Source of the DNA: CAIUKV01 sp041659105
GTDB lineage: Bacteria; Actinomycetota; Acidimicrobiia; IMCC26256; PALSA-555
Length of the DNA stretch: 64,000 nt
Assembly (NCBI GenBank): GCA_041659105.1
Contig: JBAZYX010000004.1
Coordinates: forward strand, 16,136-80,135
Reading direction: 5' to 3'
The position numbers were made by a program, and so were the translations under genes. The notes below the pieces were generated by a model. The model was not told the origin of the DNA. It made no database searches and saw nothing but the letters and a program-made list of their open reading frames with translations. This document shows positions 24,908-32,585 of this stretch, one piece after another. The stretch's first letter is position 1; every line of letters begins with the position of its first letter.

Positions 24908-25885
24908 AACCGGACGGGCAGCGGGTTCGACGCGGCGGAGCTCATGCGGCTCCAGGCCGAGGCGATCCTCGACGCCGCCGCTCGCCTCGACCTCCCCGCG
25001 TTCGAGCGGGCTGTCGACCTCGTCGTGAGCTGCGAGGGCAAGGTGGTCGTGTCGGGCGCGGGCACCTCGGGCAACATCGCGCGCAAGATCACCGCCACGC
25101 TCACGAGCACGGGCTCCGCCGCGGTGTTCCTGCACCCGGGTGACGCGCTGCACGGAGGGCTGGGCATCCTGATGTCGGGCGACGTCGCGATCGTGCTGAG
25201 CAACAGCGGCGAGACCGACGAGATCCTCGCGTTCCTGCCGCACCTCGAGCACCGGAAGGTGCCTGTGATCGCCATCCTGGGCAACGTCGACTCCACGCTG
25301 GCCCGGCACGCCGACGTCGTGCTCGACGCCGGCGCCGAGCGCGAGGCGTGCCCGCACAACCTCGCCCCCACGTCGAGCACCTCGGTCGCCCTGGCCCTCG
25401 GCGACGCCCTGGCGATCGCCGCCATGCGGGTCAACGAGATCACGCCGGAGGACTTCGCGCTGAACCACCCGTCGGGGCGGCTCGGCAAGCGCCTGACCCT
25501 GAAGGTCGACGACCTCATGCACGCGGGTTCGGCCCGGCAGACCGTCGCCGCGGCCGCGGGGTTCTTCGACGTCGTCGCCGCGATCAGCTCGAGCGGGCTC
25601 GGCGCGGTGACCGTCGAGGACGACCGCGCGCTCATCGGGATCGTGACCGACGGCGACCTGCGTCGCGCGGTCCAGCACACCGATCCGGCCCGCCTCGGCG
25701 ACCTCTGCGCGCAGGACGTGATGACCCGGTCCCCCGTGTCGGTCCGCTCCGGGGTCCTCGCCTACGACGCGCTGCGGCTGATGGAGGAGCGACCTTCGCA
25801 GATCAGCGTGCTCCCCGTGGTCGACGAGCTGGACCACTGCGTGGGCCTCGTCCGCCTCCACGACCTGGTGCGCGCGGGGATCTAG
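24899..25885 (+). CDS. kdsD: D-arabinose-5-phosphate isomerase
   Basis: This 328-residue enzyme of the KdsD/KpsF/GutQ family interconverts ribulose 5-phosphate and arabinose 5-phosphate, the first step of Kdo synthesis. An N-terminal SIS domain (residues about 10-195) shows VVVSGAGTSGNIARKI, the family-typical LHPGDALHGGLG and VLSNSGETDEIL, then LAPTSSTSVALALGDALA and LNHPSGRLGKRL. Two CBS domains follow (about 200-325). It is the only sensible start among four tandem GTGs because the others stop after four codons. KdsB-KdsC and KdsA lie at 39496 and 40757. The stop overlaps that of the convergent gene by four bases. Confidence 0.92.
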   Translation: MTDNRTGSGFDAAELMRLQAEAILDAAARLDLPAFERAVDLVVSCEGKVVVSGAGTSGNIARKITATLTSTGSAAVFLHPGDALHGGLGILMSGDVAIVLSNSGETDEILAFLPHLEHRKVPVIAILGNVDSTLARHADVVLDAGAEREACPHNLAPTSSTSVALALGDALAIAAMRVNEITPEDFALNHPSGRLGKRLTLKVDDLMHAGSARQTVAAAAGFFDVVAAISSSGLGAVTVEDDRALIGIVTDGDLRRAVQHTDPARLGDLCAQDVMTRSPVSVRSGVLAYDALRLMEERPSQISVLPVVDELDHCVGLVRLHDLVRAGI

Positions 25886-27123
25886 CCGGAGCGGTCGGCG
25901 CGACGGCCCTGCTCGGCCACCCGATCGAAGATCTCCTCGTACCTGCGGACCGACTGCACGACGTCGAACCGCTCCTCGACGAGCGTTCGGCCGGCGGCCC
26001 CCAGCCGGGCGCGGAGGTCGGGGTCGTCGACGAGCCGGGAGATCCCCGCGGCCAGGGCCGAGGGATCGAGCGCGTCGACCCGCACCAGTGCGTCGCGGGC
26101 GTACTCCTCGGCACCGATCCCGATCGGGAAGGTCACGACCGGCTTCCCGACCGACATCGCCTCGAGCGTGGCACCCGGGAACGCGTCGTCGCGGGAGGGC
26201 TGCACGTAGATGTCGGCCAGGTCGTAGTACGGGTACGCCTTGGCGGCCTGCGGGGCGAAGACGACGACGTCGTCGAGCCCGAGGTCGCGCGTCACTGTGC
26301 GGAGCACCTCCCCGCGGAACGTCGCCCACTCCGCCGGGCTCCCGCCGAGCCAGAGGAAGCGCAGCGGCAGGTCGGGATGGCGTGCGCGCAGCTCGGCCGC
26401 GGCGCGGAGCCAGAGGTCGGTTCCCTTGGAGAGCCCGAGGTTGCCGACGGTGGCCACGACGATCGCGTCGTCGGGGATGCCGAGGTCGCGGCGCTGGGGC
26501 CGGTCGAGCCGGGCGAGGTCGCGGTCGCGGTCGGCGAGGTCGGGGCCGATGCAGACGACGCTGATCCGGTCGGCGGGGACGCCGAGCAGGAACCGGGCGT
26601 TCGCCACCGAGGTCTCGCCCTCGCACACGTAGTGCGATCGCGACGCGATCGCCCGGAGCCAGTCGTCGCCCAGCCGACTCACCCCGGACCAGTGCTGCGC
26701 GATGGTCTGCACCGAGGGGACGGGCAGGTCGGCGAGCGGCTCGAACGCGGGGATCGCGGCGTTGTGGTGCCATACGACGAGGTGCGGATCGAACTCGGTG
26801 ACCACCCCGCGGGCCCAGGCCTGCCGCCGCGCCAGGTCCTCGGCGCGTGGGACCTTCGCCGCGCCCGCCCGACCGAGGCGGCGCGCGATCCGCACGCGCG
26901 CCCTCGTGGCGGGCGGCTCGTACAGATGGGTCGGCGCGAAGCGGCGGTAGTGCTCGAGCAGGGTGCCGCCTGCGCGCAGCAGGATCGTGGCCTCGAAGCG
27001 TGACGGATCGAGATGCTCGACGATCGACCCCAGGGTCCGCTCCATGCCGCCGACGGTGGCCGCCTTCGAGAGGAAGGCGATCCGGACCCGTTCGTGCGCT
27101 CGAGGACCGCTCCCGCTGACCAT
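25882..27123 (-). CDS. GT4-family glycosyltransferase
   Basis: The 413-residue GT-B-fold enzyme has an N-terminal acceptor domain (IAFLSKAATVGGMERTL, with the glycine-rich loop) and a C-terminal nucleotide-sugar domain with VATVGNLGLSKGTDLWLRA, then YVQPSRDDAFPGATLEAMSVGKPVV. The E-x7-E type element in DAFPGATLEAMSVGKPV is diagnostic of retaining GT4 enzymes. It would add a sugar on the cytoplasmic face. A -10-like TAACCT lies nine bases before the ATG at 27123. Donor and acceptor are unknown. Confidence 0.88.
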   Translation of the reverse strand: MVSGSGPRAHERVRIAFLSKAATVGGMERTLGSIVEHLDPSRFEATILLRAGGTLLEHYRRFAPTHLYEPPATRARVRIARRLGRAGAAKVPRAEDLARRQAWARGVVTEFDPHLVVWHHNAAIPAFEPLADLPVPSVQTIAQHWSGVSRLGDDWLRAIASRSHYVCEGETSVANARFLLGVPADRISVVCIGPDLADRDRDLARLDRPQRRDLGIPDDAIVVATVGNLGLSKGTDLWLRAAAELRARHPDLPLRFLWLGGSPAEWATFRGEVLRTVTRDLGLDDVVVFAPQAAKAYPYYDLADIYVQPSRDDAFPGATLEAMSVGKPVVTFPIGIGAEEYARDALVRVDALDPSALAAGISRLVDDPDLRARLGAAGRTLVEERFDVVQSVRRYEEIFDRVAEQGRRADRSG

Positions 27124-27175
27124 GGAAGGCGGAGGTTAACCGCCGCCCGTCTCGGCGCTTTCAGGGGCGCGCGGG

Positions 27176-28129
27176 TCAGGACGGGGCCGAACGCGCCGCG
27201 AGCGGCATCGCGGACCAGGTCGCTCGGATCCCGTCGTCGAGTGACCGTGGCTCGTTGGGCACGACCGACCGGAGCCGCGCGGTGTCGAGCACGACGAACG
27301 GGACGTCGCAGGCGCGGGCGGGCTGGTGGTCGACGCGCAGCGGCCGACCCGTGACGGATTCGACGGTCGAGATCACGTCACGCACGGACGCGCCCGTACC
27401 GGAGCCCACGTTGAACACCTCGTGCGCCTGCTCGCGACCCACGAGCCGGCTCACCGCGTGCGCGAAGTCGTCGACGTACAGGTAGTCGCGGACGGCGTCA
27501 CCGGCGCCGAACATCCGGATCGACTCCCCGTCGACGACCGCCGCCAGCGCCGCGGCGACCAGGCCCTGGCTGCGGTTGCCCGGCTGCCCGGGGCCGTAGA
27601 TGTTCCCGCAACGCAGGATCAGCGGACGTACCCCGAGCTGCGCGCACGATCGCCGGACGAAGCCCTCGGTGGTGAGGTTCGCGATCCCGTAGGCGGTCTG
27701 CGGCTCCGGCACCGTGGTCTCCGCGATCGGGTGTGTGTGCGCCCCGCCGTACACGGTGCCGCCGGACGAGACGAAGGTGAAGTCCGCGATCTCCCGGGTG
27801 TGGAGCGCGCCGAGGAAGCCGAGCACGGGTCCGAGCGCGGCCTCGACCGCTCCCAGCGGGTCGACCTCGGCTTCGGCCGGCATGAGACCGCCGGCGCACC
27901 ACACCACGTGGCGAGCGTCCGCCACCGCGGCGCGGGCGACCTGGGGGAGTCGGGCGTCGCCGTGCACGAGGCGGCAGCCGACGGCCGCGGCGCGGGCGGC
28001 GTCGTGCAGGGGCGAGCGGTGGACGAGCGTCGCCTCGGCGCCGGACCGAGCGAGGTGCCCGGCGATCGCGAGCCCGAGGAATCCGCTCCCGACCACGACG
28101 ACGCGTCCGTCGAGATCGCGCCACGACAT
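27176..28129 (-). CDS. NAD-dependent sugar epimerase/dehydratase-like protein with altered active site
   Basis: The 317-residue extended-SDR protein has the cofactor motif VVVGSGFLGLAIAGH (residues about 10-24), a DYLYVDDFAHAV stretch and a FNVGSGTGASVRDVI segment, all typical of UDP-sugar 4-epimerases and dehydratases. The catalytic YxxxK is replaced: TAYGIANLTTE has Asn where Lys is expected, with Tyr kept. SSGGTVYG supplies the serine region. The change could mean another reaction, low activity or a binding role. RBS GGGGAGG precedes the ATG at 28129. A promoter is not evident. Confidence 0.82.
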   Translation of the reverse strand: MSWRDLDGRVVVVGSGFLGLAIAGHLARSGAEATLVHRSPLHDAARAAAVGCRLVHGDARLPQVARAAVADARHVVWCAGGLMPAEAEVDPLGAVEAALGPVLGFLGALHTREIADFTFVSSGGTVYGGAHTHPIAETTVPEPQTAYGIANLTTEGFVRRSCAQLGVRPLILRCGNIYGPGQPGNRSQGLVAAALAAVVDGESIRMFGAGDAVRDYLYVDDFAHAVSRLVGREQAHEVFNVGSGTGASVRDVISTVESVTGRPLRVDHQPARACDVPFVVLDTARLRSVVPNEPRSLDDGIRATWSAMPLAARSAPS

Positions 28130-28214
28130 TGATTGGCCTCCCCGCTCGCACCGGATCCAGCAGATGACGGTCGGAGGCGCATGGTAGCGACGCTCCCGGA
28201 CGCTACGTTGGGTC

Positions 28215-28506
28215 ACTTGGCGCACGACGTTCGTCGACATCGGGCTGCTCTTCGCTCTGCGACGTCCGTGGACGACGCTGTTCTCACGTTCCCGCCCGAT
28301 CACTCCATGGGTTTGGGTATCGAGCTCGAGTGGTGGGACTGGAGCGACGCGGTGCCCGGCTCGGCGTCGGCGACGCAGCGCCGCTCCGGCACCTCGGCCT
28401 GGCGGGCAAGCGGGACGACGAGGACGCGCGACTCGTGATCGGTCTGCGTGAGCGCGGCCTCGCCCGCTGCGACACGTGCGGCGCACGACCGTCAACTGGG
28501 AGGTGG
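28215..28506 (+). pseudogene. decayed copy of the C-terminal domain of the 23046 protein
   Basis: Three frames in succession match one continuous part of the 23046 protein. Near 28221 one frame reads RTTFVDIGLLFALRRPW (intact copy RTTFVEIGPVFAVRRPW). The next reads LTFPPDHSMGLGIELEWWD (intact LPFPADHTMGWGLELEWFD). The third reads LERRGARLGVGDAAPLRHL (intact LERRGARLGIVDAVPLRHL). At least two frameshifts separate them and the N-terminal part is absent. It fills the 379-base gap between the epimerase and the DUF6473-like gene and ends against the ribosome-binding site of the latter. Confidence 0.88.
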
Positions 28507-28508
28507 TG

Positions 28509-29453
28509 GTGAGCGCGCGTCTCGATCGCGTGCGGCGTGTCGTCCGGTCGGTTGTGCCCCGACCGCTACGAGTCTGGCTGCACCGGATCCGGCCTGGCGG
28601 GAAGCGCGGCCCTCGCCTTCGGAGCGGTTACCAACAGCGCGACTACGAGGTCATCGACTACGGCCTCGTCCCACTTCCCGACACGGCGTTTGCCGTGCGC
28701 GGACCACTCCCGCCGAGGCTGGCGAAGGACGGCTACTTCGCCTGCGTGGGTGCGGCGCAGACCTTCGGCGCGTTTGCGGCGCATCCCTATCCCGAACTGC
28801 TCGGCAAGTGCTTGGGCGCGGACGTTCTGAACCTCGGTTGGGGTGGTGCCGGACCGCGGTTCTTCCTCGAGCACCCTCGGCTCATCACGTACGCGAACGA
28901 AGCGCGCTTCGTAGTCCTCCAGGTCATGTCCGGCCGCAGCGAGGACAACGAGTTGTTCGAGAGCCGTGGTGGGAGCTCGGGGGTTCGGCGTTCGGACGGG
29001 ATGACGGTGCTCGCCCGTGACGTGTACGCCGACCTCTTGGCAACTGGTGATGCCGAGTACATCCGGCGCGTCGTCGCAGAGACGAGGGCCAACTGGCTCG
29101 AGAGCTACCGGGAGCTCCTTCGGCGCCTCGAGGTGCCCACGATCCTCTTCTGGTTCTCCAAGCGTCGACCTCACTATGTCGAGGGATACTCGGCGCTGTC
29201 GACGCTCTTCGGTGAGTTCCCGCAGCTCGTGAACGCCGACATGATCGAGGAGTTGCGCGGACTGGCTGACGACTACGTGGAGTGTGTGACGAGGCGCGGC
29301 TCACCGCAGCTCCTGGTGAGCCGTTTCACGGGCCGTCCGACCGAGCTCGTGCTACCCGGCCGAACGTGGACGCACAACCGTTACTACCCGTCCCCCGAGA
29401 TGCACCTCGACGCGCAGGAGGCCTTGGGGCCCGTTTGCGAGCGCTACCTGTAG
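28509..29453 (+). CDS. DUF6473-like protein (polysaccharide-locus protein)
   Basis: The 314-residue product resembles DUF6473-type proteins of glycan loci: after a basic N-terminus it reads LAKDGYFACVGAAQTFGAFA, YPELLGKCLGADVLNLGWGG and FFLEHPRLI, a pattern with an SGNH-hydrolase-like flavour (GAAQTFG, LNLGWGGAGP). A late WTHNRYYPSPEMH segment could carry a catalytic-type histidine. GGGAGG five bases before the GTG at 28509 fixes the start among three consecutive GTGs. Codon use is less GC-biased than in neighbouring genes, hinting at transfer. An acyl- or sulfo-esterase role is conceivable but unproven. Confidence 0.72.
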   Translation: MSARLDRVRRVVRSVVPRPLRVWLHRIRPGGKRGPRLRSGYQQRDYEVIDYGLVPLPDTAFAVRGPLPPRLAKDGYFACVGAAQTFGAFAAHPYPELLGKCLGADVLNLGWGGAGPRFFLEHPRLITYANEARFVVLQVMSGRSEDNELFESRGGSSGVRRSDGMTVLARDVYADLLATGDAEYIRRVVAETRANWLESYRELLRRLEVPTILFWFSKRRPHYVEGYSALSTLFGEFPQLVNADMIEELRGLADDYVECVTRRGSPQLLVSRFTGRPTELVLPGRTWTHNRYYPSPEMHLDAQEALGPVCERYL

Positions 29454-29496
29454 GAGCGCTGAGTACGGCGGCGTGTCCGACGCAGTCGTGCTCGCA

Positions 29497-30408
29497 TCAG
29501 GGTGTCGACACGCGAGGTTCGTCCCAGCCCCAACGCGTGCCCAGCAACGCCCAGAGTCGGTCGTTCGGAACCGCGTACGCGTCCTGGAGCCGGGCCCGCA
29601 GCTCCGGGTTCGTGGGGCTGTAGGTGCCCTTGAGGTACATCTCGAACGCGGGCGGTCGCCACGGCGCGAGGTCGAGGAACCGGAGCACCTGATCGAACCC
29701 CGGGTTCTTCGCGCTCGTGAGCTCGTCGGATGGGAGCACGAGGAGCTGCTCGGGCCTGATGCACTCGAACCACCGTTCGAGCTGCTCGGCGTAGCGGCCG
29801 AGAGCGACGTAGCTGCTGTCGGCGCTCAGTGCGTCGTCGATCGGACGTGTCTCCAGTCCGTGACGGACACGCATCGAGTAATGAGAGATCGCGCGATCCA
29901 CCGGATTGCGCAGGAGCACCACGAGCTTGACCTCGGGCATCAGGGCGGCGACCCGGGCGGGTACGTCCGGCGACGGGAGATACGAGGGGGTGGCCTCGCC
30001 GGTGAGCGTTGCGTACCCTGTCTGCCGCTCGATCCTGGCCCGGTGGATGCGGGTGGGGAAGTGGGCCCGGTACCACGCGGACCCCCGGTCGTAGTGCCGG
30101 TCGAAGTACCAGATCTCCTTGCGGAGCGGCGCGCAGACGGCGGGATGTGCCGCGAGGTACTCGTACAACGACGTGGTCGCCGACTTCGCCGCACCGATGA
30201 TCAGGTAGTCGGGCAGTGGGCGCAGCGAGGCTGTTGCCTGGCGGGCGTAGAAGCTGGCGTAGCCGAGTTGGTGCGCGGGGAACGGAGGTCGGGGCGGGTT
30301 CCACTTGCACCAGGCCACCGGATACGGCCGCTCGAGGCGTTTCCGGACCGCTCGTGCGTAACGACGGGCCGTGGCGATCGGCGACGTGCCGTCGGCGGTG
30401 GCGGTCAC
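29497..30408 (-). CDS. sulfotransferase
   Basis: The 303-residue enzyme has the PAPS 5-prime-phosphosulfate loop PDYLIIGAAKSATTSLYEYL (near residue 67-86) and the 3-prime-phosphate site in VVLLRNPVDRAISHYSMRV, plus late YAEQLERWFECI and VLPSDELT segments. These are the features of the Sulfotransfer_1 carbohydrate branch. It would move sulfate from PAPS to a sugar hydroxyl. It is co-translated with the 2-oxoglutarate oxygenase upstream (GTGA overlap at 30405). Two other close relatives lie at 31380 and 38326. Confidence 0.9.
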   Translation of the reverse strand: MTATADGTSPIATARRYARAVRKRLERPYPVAWCKWNPPRPPFPAHQLGYASFYARQATASLRPLPDYLIIGAAKSATTSLYEYLAAHPAVCAPLRKEIWYFDRHYDRGSAWYRAHFPTRIHRARIERQTGYATLTGEATPSYLPSPDVPARVAALMPEVKLVVLLRNPVDRAISHYSMRVRHGLETRPIDDALSADSSYVALGRYAEQLERWFECIRPEQLLVLPSDELTSAKNPGFDQVLRFLDLAPWRPPAFEMYLKGTYSPTNPELRARLQDAYAVPNDRLWALLGTRWGWDEPRVSTP

Positions 30409-31286
30409 CGAGCTCGCCGCCGGGCGTGTACCGCCGCGTCGAACAGGACGGGTGGGGTGATTCGGCGAAGGGCGTGGATTGCGCGTGCCCGGCCGCTCGT
30501 CGGCATGAACCGATCCGCCTTGAGCCCGGTGTAGGACTCGCCGCGCTCCAGCTTCGTCCCTTGCGGAACCACTTCACCGGGACGCTGGACGAACAGCGTC
30601 GACTCCTTGCCGTCGATCGTCTCGCCTTCCGGTCGCTCGACGGTGAAGTAATACAGAGCGATCGACTTCCGGGTCATGCCCTCCGGGCACTCCAGGGGCT
30701 CGGGGTGACCGTGGTACGACCAGTCGGTCGTGGAGAAGATGGCCGTGCGGTTGAAGACGGGGAGGATGCGCTCGCAGCATTGCGTGGCATCGCGGTTCCA
30801 CAGCTCGAGGTGTCCGCCGTACTCCTCCTTCCAGTCCCGGTTGAGGAAGATGATGACGTTGATGCGGCGATGGAGCGGCAGCGTCGTGTGGCGGCTGAAG
30901 TCGGCGTGGACGCCGAGCTTCCCGCCGCGGACGATCTGGTGGAGCCCGCCACCACTGAAGTATGGGTCGGGGATCAGCCCCTCGATTCCGGAGAGGTGTT
31001 CCAGGAACTGGAGAAACGGAGCGGAGTTGAACTGGTAGAGGAGCAACGAGATCTCGGGGGGAAGCCGCTCTTCGCCCTGCGTCTCCAGCTTCACCTCGTG
31101 GTAGTTCTCGTATTCCTTCCACACCGGGCAGTCGGGGTCGGGGAACGCCGCGAGCGCGAGATCGAGCGCATCGTCCGGGAGGAGTCCGTCGAAGTACGCG
31201 TGTGGGAAGGGCTGCGCGGTTGCATATCGCTCGTGGTTCTCGTCGGCGATGCGCCGAAGCGCGGCGGGGTCGAGGTACAAGCGCAT
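30405..31286 (-). CDS. 2-oxoglutarate/Fe(II)-dependent oxygenase (prolyl 4-hydroxylase-like)
   Basis: The 293-residue enzyme shows a double-stranded beta-helix dioxygenase layout: the iron ligands His127 and Asp129 in GVHADFSRH, a second His near 192-194 in YHGHPEP, and the 2-oxoglutarate-binding Arg in RKSIALYYF. INVIIFLNRDWKEEYGG and LELWNRD are typical of the 2OG-FeII_Oxy_3 group. It would hydroxylate or otherwise oxidise a sugar, amino acid or lipid part of the glycan. The ATG at 31286 has GGAG six bases upstream. It is the first gene of a two-gene operon with the sulfotransferase. Confidence 0.88.
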   Translation of the reverse strand: MRLYLDPAALRRIADENHERYATAQPFPHAYFDGLLPDDALDLALAAFPDPDCPVWKEYENYHEVKLETQGEERLPPEISLLLYQFNSAPFLQFLEHLSGIEGLIPDPYFSGGGLHQIVRGGKLGVHADFSRHTTLPLHRRINVIIFLNRDWKEEYGGHLELWNRDATQCCERILPVFNRTAIFSTTDWSYHGHPEPLECPEGMTRKSIALYYFTVERPEGETIDGKESTLFVQRPGEVVPQGTKLERGESYTGLKADRFMPTSGRARAIHALRRITPPVLFDAAVHARRRAR

Positions 31287-31379
31287 TTCGACTCCATCGT
31301 TCTGGGCGATTCGGGACGGCCAGTAACCTACCTTGGATCGTTCTTCCCACCTCGGGGTCGAGGAGCAGTCGCGAACGAG

Positions 31380-32162
31380 ATGACGTCGAGCGGGCCGAGA
31401 CTCCCCGACTTCCTGGTGATCGGTGCCATGAAGGGCGGCACCACGAGCCTGTACGAGTACCTGCGGGCGCACCCACAGATCTTCATGCCGAAGACCAAGG
31501 AGCTGAACTACTTCGCCGCCGCGAGGAACTGGGACCGTGGCGCTGCCTGGTACGAGGCGCAGTTCGCGGATTCTGGCGATGCCTTGGCAGTCGGCGAGGC
31601 GTCCCCGACATACGCGATGGATCCCAATCATCCTGGGGTCCCGGCGCGCATTGCCGAGGTCCTTCCGGACGTGAAGCTGATCTATCTCGTGCGCCACCCG
31701 GTGCTTCGGATCGAGTCGCACTACCGTCATCGCGTCCGGTACGAGGGCGAGACGCGCGGGCCCGACGACGCGGTGCTCGGGCACTTGGGTGTCTACTTGC
31801 CGCCGAGCCAGTATGCCCACCAGATGGACTGCTACCTCGCGCGATTCCCGCGCGAGCAGCTCCTCGTCGTGCGCTCGGAGGATCTCCGGGACGATCGGCG
31901 CGCCACGCTCCGGCGCGTGCTCGGATTCTTGGGCGTCGATGACGGCCACTTCCCCGAGACGGCGGAGTCGGAGTTCCTCCAGAACCCGCCGCGGGCGCGC
32001 TCGCGGCGGGTGCTCCGGTTCCGGAGGGGTCCCCGCACGCATGGCGGTACGGGCGCGCTGTCGCCGGAGTCCCGAGCGGACATCATCGAGCTCCTTCGCC
32101 CCGACACGAGGCGGCTGAGGGAGCACCTCGGTCCGGAGTTCGACGCCTGGGGCATCGAGTGA
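31380..32162 (+). CDS. sulfotransferase
   Basis: The 260-residue enzyme has the PAPS-binding loop PDFLVIGAMKGGTTSLYEYL (residues about 9-28) and the LIYLVRHPVLRIESHYRHRV region that binds the 3-prime phosphate. ELNYF after the loop and YAHQMDCYLARFPREQLLVV further on match the same family as the 29497 and 38326 proteins. It is divergent from the 2OG oxygenase, with a TAACCT at 31324 between them. Codon use is somewhat less GC-rich than in the core genes. It is followed by a methyltransferase remnant. Confidence 0.9.
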   Translation: MTSSGPRLPDFLVIGAMKGGTTSLYEYLRAHPQIFMPKTKELNYFAAARNWDRGAAWYEAQFADSGDALAVGEASPTYAMDPNHPGVPARIAEVLPDVKLIYLVRHPVLRIESHYRHRVRYEGETRGPDDAVLGHLGVYLPPSQYAHQMDCYLARFPREQLLVVRSEDLRDDRRATLRRVLGFLGVDDGHFPETAESEFLQNPPRARSRRVLRFRRGPRTHGGTGALSPESRADIIELLRPDTRRLREHLGPEFDAWGIE

Positions 32163-32470
32163 GATCCAGCACCGCCCCGTTGCGCGTGGAGGTGGAGCAC
32201 GTCGACCGCGGTCCGTTGTGTTGCGCCACGAGGCGTCGTCGGTGGAGCACGTGTCGCGACCGCCCCCACCACCTCGTCGACCAGGGGTTCACCTCCTCGC
32301 GCTGCCGGTCCTGCCGGCTGATCCACCTCTCCGTCCGTCCGACGGCGCAGGACGCCGCGCTCCTCCATCCGGCGGACCATGTGCCGTATGGCTCGCCGCC
32401 CCAACGTCCTGCGTTCACCGACGCGCCGCAACGCTGTACACGCCGACTCGCTCGGGAACGCCTTTCTCCG
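32163..32470 (+). pseudogene. decayed copy of the zinc-ribbon methyltransferase at 34127
   Basis: The frame through 32200-32390 reads HLVDQGFTSSRCRSCRLIH and LSVRPTAQDAALLHPADHV, closely matching RLDQQDFTYSRCRTCRLVY and LSVRPTREDSGRLYPDDYA of the intact protein. The first zinc ligand is lost (GPLCCAT versus CPLCGS). A shifted frame near 32430 reads LYTPTRSG, matching VYTPRPPG. The rest of the methyltransferase domain is deleted. It lies in the 423-base gap before the 32586 gene; the bases from about 32471 to 32585 contain a possible -10 (CATACT) and no gene. Confidence 0.85.
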
Positions 32471-32585
32471 ACCGTGAGATGAGGGTGCTTCGTGCCGATT
32501 CGCCGAGGTGCGGGCGTCGAGAAGGGACTGCCATACTCGGTTGGAGCGCGGTTGCGAAACCGCCGACCGGAGTGGTGATGGCGGG

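Noticed and set aside
27176..28495. A longer epimerase starting at 28495
   Set aside because: The added N-terminus is read from the opposite strand of the decayed remnant and lacks a coherent sequence; the ATG at 28129 has a good ribosome-binding site and begins just before the NAD motif.
28130..28508. A small intact gene in the gap between the epimerase and DUF6473-like genes
   Set aside because: The homology to the 23046 protein switches frame at least twice, so no frame gives a working product.
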